Shown one piece after another: positions 19,712 through 28,280 of a stretch of DNA of 64,000 nt; position 1 is the first letter of the stretch; each line of letters opens with the position of its first letter. The DNA lies in assembly GCA_900473915.1 (NCBI GenBank), contig UCNG01000001.1:62001-126000 (forward strand), given 5' to 3'. Made by a program: the position numbers and the translations under genes. The DNA is from Hyphomicrobiales bacterium (lineage in GTDB: Bacteria > Pseudomonadota > Alphaproteobacteria > Rhizobiales > Rhizobiaceae). The notes under the pieces were generated by a model, which worked only from the letters and a program-made list of their open reading frames with translations, did not search any database and had not been told where the DNA came from.

Positions 19712-20518
19712 ATGGCTTTTTCTGTTGCTACCTGGAACATCAATTCCGTTCGCCTGCGCATGCCGTTGGTCGAACAGTTTCTGCGCGATTATCAGCCGGA
19801 TGTTCTGTGTCTTCAGGAAACGAAATGTCCCGACAATCTGTTTCCGGCCAAAGGGTTTCGGGCGCTCGGTTATGAACATATCGCGATCAGCGGACAGAAG
19901 GGCTATCATGGCGTGGCGACAGTTTCCAAGCGTCCGCTGACGGGCGTGGAAAAGATCGGTTTTTGCGATATGGGCGATTGCCGGCACCTGAGCGCGGTGG
20001 TGGAAGCAGGCAGCAAAAAGCTCCGCATCCATAATTTCTATGTGCCCGCGGGCGGGGATGAGCCGGACCCCGAGATCAACCCCAAGTTCGCGCACAAGCT
20101 GGCCTTTCTTGAGGAAATGCGTGCAATTGTGGCCGACCGGCAGGATGGGCTGTCATCTATCCTCGTCGGCGATCTCAACATCGCCCCGCTCGAAAATGAT
20201 GTCTGGTCGCACAAGCAGCTTTTGAAGATCGTCAGCCATACGCCGATCGAGACCGAAACGCTGGAAGACCTGCGTGTGAAGGGCGGCTGGAGCGACCTGA
20301 TGCGGCATCTGATTCCGGCAGACCAGAAAATCTTCACCTGGTGGAGCTATCGCGCCAAGGACTGGGATGAATCGGATCGTGGCCGCAGGCTGGATCACGT
20401 CTGGGGTTCCGCCGATCTTGAAGGGCATATGCAGGGTCTGCAAATCCTTCGCGATGCGCGCGGATGGGATCGTCCGTCCGATCACGTGCCAGTTATTGCG
20501 ACATTCGATCTGGATTAA
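19712..20518 (+). CDS. xthA: Exodeoxyribonuclease III
   Basis: XthA is an AP endonuclease and 3'-5' exonuclease of base-excision repair. The 268-residue protein begins MAFSVATWNINSVRLRMPLV, with the metal-binding Asn and, further on, Glu in CLQETKCPD. The catalytic Asp-Asn pair is in GDLNIAP near residue 153, and the C-terminal Asp-His is in SDHVPVIATF. All elements of the endonuclease/exonuclease/phosphatase fold are intact. It lies on its own between lolA and the ABC-F gene. Confidence 0.95.
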   Translation: MAFSVATWNINSVRLRMPLVEQFLRDYQPDVLCLQETKCPDNLFPAKGFRALGYEHIAISGQKGYHGVATVSKRPLTGVEKIGFCDMGDCRHLSAVVEAGSKKLRIHNFYVPAGGDEPDPEINPKFAHKLAFLEEMRAIVADRQDGLSSILVGDLNIAPLENDVWSHKQLLKIVSHTPIETETLEDLRVKGGWSDLMRHLIPADQKIFTWWSYRAKDWDESDRGRRLDHVWGSADLEGHMQGLQILRDARGWDRPSDHVPVIATFDLD

Positions 20519-20569
20519 CAGGATCGCAAGGCCTATATAGGACGCAGTCAAAACAAGGAGAGAAGAACG

Positions 20570-20674
20570 ATGGATCGGATGGCACTGTTTCAAATGACCA
20601 GTGTTTTCAATGTTTCCATGGTTCGCGATGTCTTCTCTTCTCACACTTCAGGATGTTTCCTGCGTTACGGCTGA
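20570..20674 (+). CDS. Candidate 34-residue leader peptide overlapping the ABC-F gene
   Basis: An ATG preceded by AAGGAGAGAAGAACG, the best ribosome-binding site in this region, opens a 34-codon frame beginning MDRMALFQMTSVFNVSMVRD and ending at a TGA 47 bases inside the ABC-F gene, in another frame. The ABC-F start has no comparable site of its own. This layout allows translational coupling or attenuation, as known for leader peptides of antibiotic-protective ABC-F genes. I see no known homolog. It could instead mark a mis-set start. Confidence 0.4.
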   Translation: MDRMALFQMTSVFNVSMVRDVFSSHTSGCFLRYG

Positions 20675-22208
20675 TGGCCGTCCCCTCTTCGAATCCGTCA
20701 ATTTCAGCGTAGCCGAAGGCCGCATCGGTCTGGTTGGGCGCAATGGTGTCGGCAAATCGACGCTGTTGCGCATCATGAGCGGGATGCTGCTTCCGACGAG
20801 CGGAAATGTGACCGCCAATGGAAGCATCGGCGTTCTGCGGCAGAATGTCGGCGGCGATGCTGCCATGACGCTTGCGGATATTTTCGATGCACGGGCTGGC
20901 TTCGATATTCTGATCCGTATTGAGCGGGGGCTGGCCAGTGACAGTGATCTGGATGAGGCCGACTGGCTGTTGCCGCAGCGCTTTACCGACGCGCTGCAGG
21001 AACTTGGCCTGCCTGATTTGGCTCCCGACACCCGCATTTCAGCCTTGAGCGGAGGCCAGCAGACACGCGCGGCGCTTGCCGCCCTTATCTTCCACAAGCC
21101 CGATCTTATTCTTCTGGATGAGCCGACCAATAATCTCGATCGCGCCGGTCGTTTGGCCGTTGTGGAACTTCTCTCCGGCTGGCGTGGAGCAGCCGTCGTG
21201 GTCAGCCATGACCGTGAGCTGCTGCGGACCATGGATGCGATAGCAGAATTATCCCCGGCGGGGCTTCGCTTCTATGGCGGCAACTGGGATTTCTATCAGG
21301 AGAAGAGAGCTGAGGAGCGTGAAACGGCGGCACGCGATCTTGCAACGGCGCGGCGCGAGGTCATGCAGGTCGAACGCAAGGCGCAGGCCGCAGCCGAAAG
21401 ACAGGCACGCAGCGACGCGCGCGGCCGCGCGTCGCGGGCCGATGCAGGGATGAGCAAGATGCTGCTCGATGCCCGGCAAGACCGTGCGCAACAGTCGAAG
21501 GGGCGGGGCGATGCATTGGCGGAACGCCAGTCCGCTCAGGCAAACGAACGGTTGCAGGAGGCCCAGGCGAAAGTCGAGCGGGTGAAGCCGATGCATTTCG
21601 ATGTGGCAGGCGCGGCTCCGCCGTCCGGGCGGGTGATGCTGGAGATGCAGAAGGTCTCAGGCGGACCTCAAGCCAACCACCCGGTGATTCGTGACCTGTC
21701 GCTGAAGATTGTTGGAGCCGAGCGTGTGGTGGTTACGGGGCCAAATGGTGCAGGCAAGACCAGCCTGTTGCGGCTGATGATGGGCGATCTTCAGCCTGTG
21801 GCCGGAACCGTGATGCGTCCGGCGCGTCTGGCGATGTTCGACCAGCAGATGAGCCTGATGGATCGCGACCAGACGCTTTATGAAAATTATCGGCGCCTCA
21901 ATCCGGGCTCCAGCGACAACGACGCGCATGCGGCGCTGGCGCGCTTTTCGTTTCGCGGCGAGGGTGCTTCACGGCTTGCCGGTAGCCTCAGCGGCGGTGA
22001 ATTGTTGAGGGCTGCACTTGCCTGCGTTCTCGGTGGAACGAGGCTTCCCGAACTGCTGATCCTCGATGAACCCACGAATCATCTCGACCTCGATTCCATC
22101 GAGGCGCTGGAAACCGCACTCAACGCCTATGAGGGGGCGCTGATCGTCGTGAGCCACGATCAGGCTTTCCTTGAGGCTATCGGGACGGGAAAGAGGATTG
22201 ATCTTTGA
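20628..22208 (+). CDS. ABC-F family ATPase (ribosome-associated)
   Basis: This 526-residue protein has two ABC ATPase domains and no membrane segment, as in ABC-F translation factors or ribosome-protection proteins. Walker A motifs are GRNGVGKST (37-45) and, in domain two, GPNGAGKTS. Signatures are SALSGGQQTRAAL and GSLSGGELLRAAL, and Walker B motifs are LILLDEPTNNLD and LLILDEPTNHLD. The charged linker (about 220-330) joins the domains, as in the group. It has no C-terminal coiled extension. The start begins MSSLLTLQDV. A leader ORF with a strong ribosome-binding site overlaps it. The substrate drug, if any, is unknown. Confidence 0.9.
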   Translation: MSSLLTLQDVSCVTADGRPLFESVNFSVAEGRIGLVGRNGVGKSTLLRIMSGMLLPTSGNVTANGSIGVLRQNVGGDAAMTLADIFDARAGFDILIRIERGLASDSDLDEADWLLPQRFTDALQELGLPDLAPDTRISALSGGQQTRAALAALIFHKPDLILLDEPTNNLDRAGRLAVVELLSGWRGAAVVVSHDRELLRTMDAIAELSPAGLRFYGGNWDFYQEKRAEERETAARDLATARREVMQVERKAQAAAERQARSDARGRASRADAGMSKMLLDARQDRAQQSKGRGDALAERQSAQANERLQEAQAKVERVKPMHFDVAGAAPPSGRVMLEMQKVSGGPQANHPVIRDLSLKIVGAERVVVTGPNGAGKTSLLRLMMGDLQPVAGTVMRPARLAMFDQQMSLMDRDQTLYENYRRLNPGSSDNDAHAALARFSFRGEGASRLAGSLSGGELLRAALACVLGGTRLPELLILDEPTNHLDLDSIEALETALNAYEGALIVVSHDQAFLEAIGTGKRIDL

Positions 22209-22214
22209 AGAGGG

Positions 22215-22673
22215 TCAGTCGCCATTCAAGCGCGGCGCGACTTTTTCGATTTCGCCGATCAGCTGGAGCAGATCGCGGCTGATGTGGGAATGAAGTACGG
22301 CTGCCGCTTCCGGATATTCTTCTAGGATACGCCGAAAGATCGCGCGGCTGATACGTACGACTTCCGTTTCCTCTTCGGCGAGAGCGCCTGTCAGGCGGCT
22401 GGTTTGCGCGATCAGCGCCATTTCGCCGATCATTGCGCCTGGCCCGACGGAGCGGATCGCGATCCGCCCCTCTTCGCTATCGTGAAACAGGGTGATGTTG
22501 CCGGAGACGACGATATATCCGCAGTCCGCGCTTTGCCCCTCACGGAAAAGCTCTCGCCCTGCTCTGAGAACGAGACGTTCCGCACCAAAGGCAAGCAGCC
22601 GCAGCTGTTCGGGCGTAAAAGACTCGAACAGGCCTACGGAACCGAGAATGCGAATATCATCGTCAAGCGCCAT
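22215..22673 (-). CDS. Cyclic nucleotide-binding domain protein
   Basis: A stand-alone cNMP-binding domain of 152 residues without a DNA-binding region. The phosphate-binding cassette is recognisable in GPGAMIGEMALIAQTSRLTG, where GEMAL and the downstream Arg are the usual ligands. Preceding strands GYIVVSGNITLFHD fit the beta roll. It lies 34 bases downstream of the OtpR/CenR-like regulator on the same strand and is probably co-transcribed. In Brucella the OtpR gene is described next to a gene annotated as a cAMP-dependent kinase regulatory subunit, which matches. Whether it binds cAMP or cGMP is unknown. Confidence 0.88.
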   Translation of the reverse strand: MALDDDIRILGSVGLFESFTPEQLRLLAFGAERLVLRAGRELFREGQSADCGYIVVSGNITLFHDSEEGRIAIRSVGPGAMIGEMALIAQTSRLTGALAEEETEVVRISRAIFRRILEEYPEAAAVLHSHISRDLLQLIGEIEKVAPRLNGD

Positions 22674-22707
22674 GGATCGTCAATACACCTGCATCGGGCG
22701 CCGTCCA

Positions 22708-23391
22708 TCATGGGACAAGCTTGTATCCCCCGCTTTCTGTGACCAGAAGCGCCGCATTGGACGGATCTTTTTCTATTTTCTGTCGCAGACGATAGACATG
22801 GGTTTCCAGCGTGTGCGTGGTAACGCCTGAATTGTAGCCCCACACTTCTTCCAGCAGGACATCGCGGCCGATAACCTTGTCGCCGGCGCGATAGAGATAC
22901 TTGATGATCGCCGCTTCCTTTTCGGTGAGGCGAATCTTGCTGCCCTTCTCGTCGATGAGCAGCTTCTGGCCGGGCTTGAACGTATAGGGGCCGACGATGA
23001 AGGTCGCATCCTCGCTCTGCTCGTGCTGGCGCAGCTGCGCGCGCACGCGCGCCAGAAGCACCGCGAACTTGAACGGCTTGGTGACGTAATCATTGGCGCC
23101 CGATTCGAGGCCGAGAATCGTATCCGATTCCGTATCGTGCCCGGTGAGCATGATGATCGGCGCCTTGAAACCACCCTTGCGCAGCAGTTTTACGGCTTCA
23201 CGCCCATCCATATCCGGCAGGCCGACATCCATGATGAGGAGGTCTACAATGCCGTTTCGCGCAGTCTGGATGCCCTTGGTGGCATTGTCTTCCTGCAGGA
23301 TCTGGAATTCTTCGCACAGCTCCAGCTGTTCGACGAGGATGGAACGGAGATCTTCGTCATCGTCCACAATCAGTATCGTACGGCCTGTCAT
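22708..23391 (-). CDS. otpR: OmpR-family response regulator, OtpR/CenR-like
   Basis: This 227-residue response regulator has a receiver domain (about 1-120) with acidic pocket Asp10-Asp12, phospho-acceptor Asp55 in LIMDVGLPD and Lys in YVTKPF near 105. An OmpR/PhoB-type winged helix follows (about 130-227; ETHVYRLRQKIEKDP). It resembles the regulator called OtpR in Brucella and CenR in Caulobacter, which controls envelope integrity and stress tolerance. That name rests on recall of sequence and on the cyclic-nucleotide-binding neighbour. No histidine kinase gene is adjacent. The next gene upstream, divergent, is a cell-wall L,D-transpeptidase, a plausible target. Confidence 0.8.
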   Translation of the reverse strand: MTGRTILIVDDDEDLRSILVEQLELCEEFQILQEDNATKGIQTARNGIVDLLIMDVGLPDMDGREAVKLLRKGGFKAPIIMLTGHDTESDTILGLESGANDYVTKPFKFAVLLARVRAQLRQHEQSEDATFIVGPYTFKPGQKLLIDEKGSKIRLTEKEAAIIKYLYRAGDKVIGRDVLLEEVWGYNSGVTTHTLETHVYRLRQKIEKDPSNAALLVTESGGYKLVP

Positions 23392-23534
23392 GCCTGTCCT
23401 CGTTACTCTTTGATTTAAATGGCTCTTGGTGTTTTATGACATTTAATGGAGACAAGTTGAAGCGGCGAAACGTGAAACAGGTTTTCGCGCCCGCCGACAA
23501 CGGTTTTTAACATGCATGACACGGAGGCGGGAGC

Positions 23535-24080
23535 TTGGCCAGATACACAATTAGCCGGGGAATCGGCGTTATCGATGTGCGGGCCAAACCGGGCCACAAA
23601 ACGCGCGGCTTGCTTGTTGCGGGCAATCTGGTGCTGGAATGTGCTCTTGGCAAGGGGGGAATCAGCGCTTTCAAGCGCGAAGGCGATGGCGCGACGCCTC
23701 TGGCAACCATGCGATTGCTCTACGGATACAGGCGTGGCGACAAGGGTTTGTTGCCATCCTCACGGTTGCCGCTCGGCCGCGTCCGCCGTCTGGACGGCTG
23801 GTGCGATGCACCGTCCGATGCCAATTACAACCGTCCCGTCAGGCTGCCTTATGCGGCAAGCCACGAGGATATGTGGCGGCGCGACGATCTCTACGACGTC
23901 TGCATTGTCATGGATTGGAACATCGCGCCGCGCCGTCGCGGATGCGGCAGTGCGATCTTCTTCCATCTGGCGCGACCGGGCTATACGCCGACCGAAGGCT
24001 GCATAGCATTGAAGCGCGCCGACATGGCGCGCCTCCTGCCTCATCTGACGGACCGGACTGTCATCCGCGTCCGGAGATAG
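23535..24080 (+). CDS. L,D-transpeptidase (YkuD domain) family protein
   Basis: The 181-residue protein carries the YkuD catalytic signature with His144 in IFFHLARPGY and Cys156 in TEGCIALK. These enzymes form 3-3 peptidoglycan crosslinks or attach proteins to the wall. No signal peptide is visible, so export is unclear; short cytosolic-looking forms are common in Rhizobiales. The start is an uncommon TTG, supported by GGAGG seven bases upstream. It diverges from the OtpR/CenR-like regulator across a 143-bp gap that should hold both promoters. Confidence 0.85.
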   Translation: MARYTISRGIGVIDVRAKPGHKTRGLLVAGNLVLECALGKGGISAFKREGDGATPLATMRLLYGYRRGDKGLLPSSRLPLGRVRRLDGWCDAPSDANYNRPVRLPYAASHEDMWRRDDLYDVCIVMDWNIAPRRRGCGSAIFFHLARPGYTPTEGCIALKRADMARLLPHLTDRTVIRVRR

Positions 24081-24085
24081 TTGCC

Positions 24086-25567
24086 TCAGTGTGCGGCAGC
24101 TATTCTGACCTCATTGCCATTGGCATCGTAGAGCTTGCCATTCAGGAAATAATCTCCGTCATGCAGCTCAGCGATATTGTGATGGCGGATGATGCGTTCG
24201 GTTCCTTCCGCAAAGACCGACATCTGGTTGCTGTTGCCGAGCTTGATCTCATTGAACATCAGGTTGAGCGCAATAGCCATCAATGCCGCCGAACTGATGC
24301 CCGAATGAAATATGGTTTCAAACCAGGTCGGGAAGTGATGATAGAACTGCGGTGCGGCAATCGGGATCATGCCGAAGCCGATCGAAGTCGCCACGATGAT
24401 GAGATTGATGTTGTTCTCGTAGTCGACCTTTGACAACGTGCGGATACCGCTCGCAGCCACGGTGCCGAACAGGACCACGCCAGCTCCGCCCAAAACCGCA
24501 GGAGGAACGCAGGCAATCACCCGGCCCATCACCGGCAGGAGGCCGAGCGTGATGAGGATCAGCCCGCCGGTTGCGACGACATAGCGGCTCTTCACGCCTG
24601 TCACAGCAACAAGCCCGACATTCTGTGCGAAGGCGCTCTGCGTGAAGGAGCCGACGACCGGCGACAGGATGCTTGAAAGCATATCCGCGCGCAGGCCGTT
24701 GGCGAGACGGCGCGAATCCACTTTCGTCCCGATGATTTCACCGACAGCCAGAATATCCGCGGAGGTCTCGACCAGCGTAACCATGATCACGATGAACATC
24801 GAGAGCGTTGCCGCAAAGCTGAATACCGGCATGCCGAAATGGAAAACCTCCGGCAACGCCACCATCGTGCCTTCGCCCACCCGTGAAAAATCGGTCATGC
24901 CGAGCGCCCAGGCAATAAAGGTTCCGATGACCATGGCAAGCAGGATCGAAAGCCGCGAAATCGTGGCATTGCCCATCTTGCTTAGAATGAGAACGATGAC
25001 CAGCGTGAGCCCTGCAAGGCCGATATTGGCCATGCTGCCGAATTCCGGGCTGTTGCTGTCGCCGCCCATTGCCCAGCGCGCTGCAACGGGCATCAGCGTC
25101 AGGCCGATGGTGGTGATGACGATGCCGGTGACGAGCGGAGGAAAGAAACGCGTGATGCGCGAGAATATCGGCGTGATGATAAGGCCGATCACGGCTGCCG
25201 CGATGACGGCTCCCAGCACGACTTGCAAGCCAGCTTCGCCCGTCTGGCTCGACGTGACGATGGCGACCATGGTGGCGACGCCCGAAAACGAGACGCCTTG
25301 AACAAGCGGAAGCTGGCAGCCGAAAAAGGGAATGCCGATGGTTTGCAGGACGGTCGCAACACCGCCCGCAAACAAGGATGCGGTGATCAGCAGGCCGATT
25401 TCGGTCGGGCTGAGACCAGCCGCCTGGCCGATGATCAGCGGAACCGCGACGATCCCTCCATACATGGTCAGCACATGCTGAAAGCCGTAAGCCAGATTGG
25501 CAGTGACAGATAATTTTTCATCTTCGGGACGCGAAAGCGCATCCGCCCCGGACTGGTGCGTATTCAA
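24086..25567 (-). CDS. NCS2 family uracil-xanthine/purine permease
   Basis: A polytopic NCS2 (nucleobase:cation symporter-2) permease of 493 residues with about 14 hydrophobic segments. Family marks are QHVLTMYGGIVAVPLIIGQA near residues 31-50, a PLVQGVSFSG region near 90, and the conserved TxxFTQSAFAQNVGLVAVTGV-like region near 310 with the NVG motif. It resembles xanthine/urate permeases more than uracil carriers, but specificity is uncertain. The start may be GTG/TTG-type, as the first codon lies at ATTGAATACG. A structured leader and a palindrome lie upstream, after the MocR gene on the same strand. Confidence 0.85.
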   Translation of the reverse strand: MNTHQSGADALSRPEDEKLSVTANLAYGFQHVLTMYGGIVAVPLIIGQAAGLSPTEIGLLITASLFAGGVATVLQTIGIPFFGCQLPLVQGVSFSGVATMVAIVTSSQTGEAGLQVVLGAVIAAAVIGLIITPIFSRITRFFPPLVTGIVITTIGLTLMPVAARWAMGGDSNSPEFGSMANIGLAGLTLVIVLILSKMGNATISRLSILLAMVIGTFIAWALGMTDFSRVGEGTMVALPEVFHFGMPVFSFAATLSMFIVIMVTLVETSADILAVGEIIGTKVDSRRLANGLRADMLSSILSPVVGSFTQSAFAQNVGLVAVTGVKSRYVVATGGLILITLGLLPVMGRVIACVPPAVLGGAGVVLFGTVAASGIRTLSKVDYENNINLIIVATSIGFGMIPIAAPQFYHHFPTWFETIFHSGISSAALMAIALNLMFNEIKLGNSNQMSVFAEGTERIIRHHNIAELHDGDYFLNGKLYDANGNEVRIAAAH

Positions 25568-25634
25568 TGATACTCCCTCCCAGCAGGCGCGAACGCGTCG
25601 TCAGCCTGCTCTCTCCGTTCTCCCTGCGCCCGAT

Positions 25635-25698
25635 CATCGTGGCATGCCTTCCGGCACCGAACCGACGATGAAATGCGCGATGTCTCCTCCAAAGACAT
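25635..25698 (-). ncRNA. Structured leader upstream of the purine permease
   Basis: Read on the minus strand, two stems follow each other. ATGTCT/AGACAT surrounds TTGGAGG (25680-25698). CATCGT/ACGATG (25635-25670) encloses an asymmetric internal loop and an inner TGCC/GGCA stem with a GGAA loop of the GNRA type. This sits 70-130 bases before a purine permease, so a ligand-sensing leader is possible. I cannot match it by eye to the xanthine-binding NMT1 motif. Confidence 0.35.
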
Positions 25699-25711
25699 GT
25701 CGTAGGAGTAT

Positions 25712-25729
25712 AACCGGAGCCGTCCGGTT
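25712..25729. promoter_or_regulatory. Palindrome in the purine permease promoter region
   Basis: AACCGGA-GCCG-TCCGGTT is a perfect 7-bp inverted repeat. On the minus strand it overlaps TTATAC, a possible -10 element at 25708-25713, so a regulator bound here could block transcription. Confidence 0.4.
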
Positions 25730-25786
25730 GACTGTGCCTCTTTTGCTTGAAATTGTTTTCGATGCGGGAGCGCTAATGCTGAGGGG

Positions 25787-27280
25787 TCACCCGTCGATTT
25801 TGGCGCGGGCGTCTCGCATCGCATCGCGCAGTACCGCGAAAATGTACGGTTCCAGCGATTGGGCGACATTGAAGCGCAGAAAACCGCTTGCCGTTCGCGA
25901 CGCGCTGAAGACGTTGCCGGGTGCCAGAAGTACGCCTTTTTCCAGAGCATGCTGGGCAATCCGGCCGGAGTCCAGCCCGTCCGGCAATTGCGCCCAAAGG
26001 AACATGCCGCCCGGCGGCTCGGCCCAAAGAGTGAGGCCCTCCGCTTTCAGGCGGTTGGCTGTCAGCGTCATGGCATCGGCCAGCTTGGCGCGCAGGCTGT
26101 CGACATGGCGGCGATAGGTGCCGTCCGTCAGAAGTGCATGCACGATCTGCGGCGACAATGCATTGCCGCCGAAGCTGGTGGCGAGTTTCAGGTCGGTCAG
26201 CCCGTCGATCCAGTCGCTACGCCCGGCGATATAGCCAACGCGGGCCGCTGCCGACAGCGTCTTGGAGAAGCTGCCGATATGCAGGACGCGATCGAATCCG
26301 TCGAGTTCGGCAAGCAATGGCGCGGGGGAGGGATGAAAGTCGCCGAAGATATTGTCTTCAACCAGCGTGATGCCATGCGCTTCGGCAAGCTTCAGCAGCC
26401 GGTGCGCGGTGGCTGGCGTCATTGAGCCGCCGGTCGGGTTATGCAGCCCGGCATTGGATATATAGAGTTTCGGCGCGTGTTCGCTGGCAGCTCTGGCAAA
26501 GGCTTCGAGGTCAGGGCCGGTATGGCTATAGGGCACGCCGACGAGCTTGACGCGGTGTGTCAGAAGCACGGCCTGAAAGTTGAAGTAGCAGGGATCATCG
26601 ACCAGAACCGTATCGCCCGGCTGGAGCAGATAGCGGCAGATGAGATCGATGGCCTGCGTGCCGGAATCGGCCAGCAATATGTCGCCGCTCGACACGTCGA
26701 TGCCCTGTTCGCCAAGCCGGTGCGCAAGATGCTGGCGCAGGGGACGAAAACCAAGGGGTTCGCCATAGGTGGCAAGATTGCTTGTCTCGTCACGGGCGAC
26801 CATGCGCATGGCGCGACGGATCGCGTCCTGCGGGAGCCATGCGTCGGGAAGCCAGCCGCATCCGGGTTTAAGCGTGGCGTCGCCTGCTTCAAGCGATTGC
26901 CGCATGACCCAGAACGGATCGATCTGGCGCTCCTTGTGTGGCGTGTTGGTGGCGAGCGAAAGCGGCTGGCGCGCGCGCTCCGAAACATAGAAGCCCGCGC
27001 CGCGCCGCGACTGGATGATACCTTCTGCCACCAGCCGGTCATAAGCTTCAACGACAGTGGATTTCGAGACATTCATCGTTTCGGCGAGGCGGCGTATGGA
27101 AGGCAGTCGCGCGCCCGGTGCGAGGCTCATCGCGGTAATGCGTCCGCGAATAATGCTCATCACCTTTTCAACGAGCGGCACTCTGTCGGCAGCGATGTTT
27201 TCGTCGCCAGCCTCAATTTCCCCGCCTGCATAGGCGGCTTCTACAGCTTCGAGGCTGCGTAGCAGGCCCGTCGAAATCAT
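25787..27280 (-). CDS. MocR-like PLP-dependent GntR-family regulator
   Basis: A fusion of an N-terminal GntR winged helix (about 35-110; LPSIRRLAETMNVSKSTVVE and RRGAGFYV) with a C-terminal fold-type I aminotransferase domain. The PLP lysine is in GSFSKTLSAAARVGYIAGR near residue 325. At 497 residues it is full length. MocR proteins sense amino acids or vitamers through PLP and usually control a divergent neighbour. Here the divergent gene is an EamA transporter, so amino-acid export is the likely role. An inverted repeat abuts the start codon. Confidence 0.9.
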   Translation of the reverse strand: MISTGLLRSLEAVEAAYAGGEIEAGDENIAADRVPLVEKVMSIIRGRITAMSLAPGARLPSIRRLAETMNVSKSTVVEAYDRLVAEGIIQSRRGAGFYVSERARQPLSLATNTPHKERQIDPFWVMRQSLEAGDATLKPGCGWLPDAWLPQDAIRRAMRMVARDETSNLATYGEPLGFRPLRQHLAHRLGEQGIDVSSGDILLADSGTQAIDLICRYLLQPGDTVLVDDPCYFNFQAVLLTHRVKLVGVPYSHTGPDLEAFARAASEHAPKLYISNAGLHNPTGGSMTPATAHRLLKLAEAHGITLVEDNIFGDFHPSPAPLLAELDGFDRVLHIGSFSKTLSAAARVGYIAGRSDWIDGLTDLKLATSFGGNALSPQIVHALLTDGTYRRHVDSLRAKLADAMTLTANRLKAEGLTLWAEPPGGMFLWAQLPDGLDSGRIAQHALEKGVLLAPGNVFSASRTASGFLRFNVAQSLEPYIFAVLRDAMRDARAKIDG

Positions 27281-27306
27281 CTGTACTATCCTTCGTACCA
27301 GTACAG
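27281..27306. promoter_or_regulatory. Inverted repeat, likely MocR operator
   Basis: CTGTACT (27281-27287) and AGTACAG (27300-27306) form a perfect inverted repeat with 12-bp spacing, immediately before the MocR start codon in the intergenic region shared with the EamA transporter. Position and symmetry fit an autoregulated divergent operator. Confidence 0.5.
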
Positions 27307-27407
27307 TTTGTCGAAATTGTCCGGGAACTGTCCCTGATTATTCGGGCAGTTTCGCGGCATTGTCCTGCGAATCTTTATACGATTTTAGAGAAAGCCGAAA
27401 AGACACA

Positions 27408-28280
27408 ATGAACAAGAATGTTGGGAATAAGACTGGGGGATGGATCAACGGGTTTTTGGGCGTATTGATTTTTTCCGGGTCGCTGCCTGCGACACGGCTG
27501 GCGGTAATCGATATCGACCCGACCTTCCTGACAATGGTGCGCGCATCGATTGCAGGCGTGCTGGGACTGGCGCTTCTGCTGGCGTTCCGGGAACCTTTTC
27601 CACGCCGTAACGATGCCATTTCGCTGATTGTGGTGGCGCTTGGCGTGGTTGTCGGCTTCCCGCTTCTGACGGGGCTTGCGCTCCAGCATATGACCTCCGC
27701 TCATGCGATTGTCTTTATCGGACTGCTGCCGCTCGCTACCGCAATCTTCGCTGTTTTGCGCGGCGGCGAGCGCCCACGCCCGATGTTCTGGCTGTTTTCG
27801 GTGGTGGGAAGCCTGATTGTCGCTTCCTATGCCTATGGACAGGGAAGCCAGTCCACGCTGCTGGGTGATGTGCTGATGCTTGCCGCTGTCATCGTTTGCG
27901 GTCTGGGCTATGCGGAAGGGGCACAGCTTTCGCGCAGGCTCGGCGGCTGGCAGGTCATCTGCTGGGCGCTGGTGTTCTCGCTGCCGCTCATGCTGCCGTT
28001 AAGCGTGATGACGCGGCCTGAGACATGGGCAGGCATCGGCGCACCGGCCTGGATAAGTCTCGGCTATGTTTCGCTGTTCTCGATGCTGATCGGCTTTTTC
28101 TTCTGGTATCGCGGCCTTGCGCAGGGCGGAGCCGCCACAGTCGGCCAGTTGCAGCTTCTCCAGCCCTTCTTTGGGCTTATGCTGGCTGCCGGTATCGCAG
28201 GTGAATCCGTCAGCATGGGGATGGTGGCGACGGCGGCTGTAGTCGTTGCCTGCGTGGCGGGAGCCAAGCGGTTTGCCTAA
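27408..28280 (+). CDS. EamA/DMT family transporter, probable metabolite exporter
   Basis: A drug/metabolite-superfamily membrane protein of 290 residues with ten hydrophobic helices in two EamA repeats (about 10-140 and 150-285). The ATG at MNKNVGNKTGG was preferred because the upstream extension is charged and has no ribosome-binding signal. Divergent pairing with a MocR regulator suggests ligand-induced export of an amino acid or similar compound. The gene ends four bases into the convergent methyltransferase gene. Confidence 0.85.
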   Translation: MNKNVGNKTGGWINGFLGVLIFSGSLPATRLAVIDIDPTFLTMVRASIAGVLGLALLLAFREPFPRRNDAISLIVVALGVVVGFPLLTGLALQHMTSAHAIVFIGLLPLATAIFAVLRGGERPRPMFWLFSVVGSLIVASYAYGQGSQSTLLGDVLMLAAVIVCGLGYAEGAQLSRRLGGWQVICWALVFSLPLMLPLSVMTRPETWAGIGAPAWISLGYVSLFSMLIGFFFWYRGLAQGGAATVGQLQLLQPFFGLMLAAGIAGESVSMGMVATAAVVVACVAGAKRFA

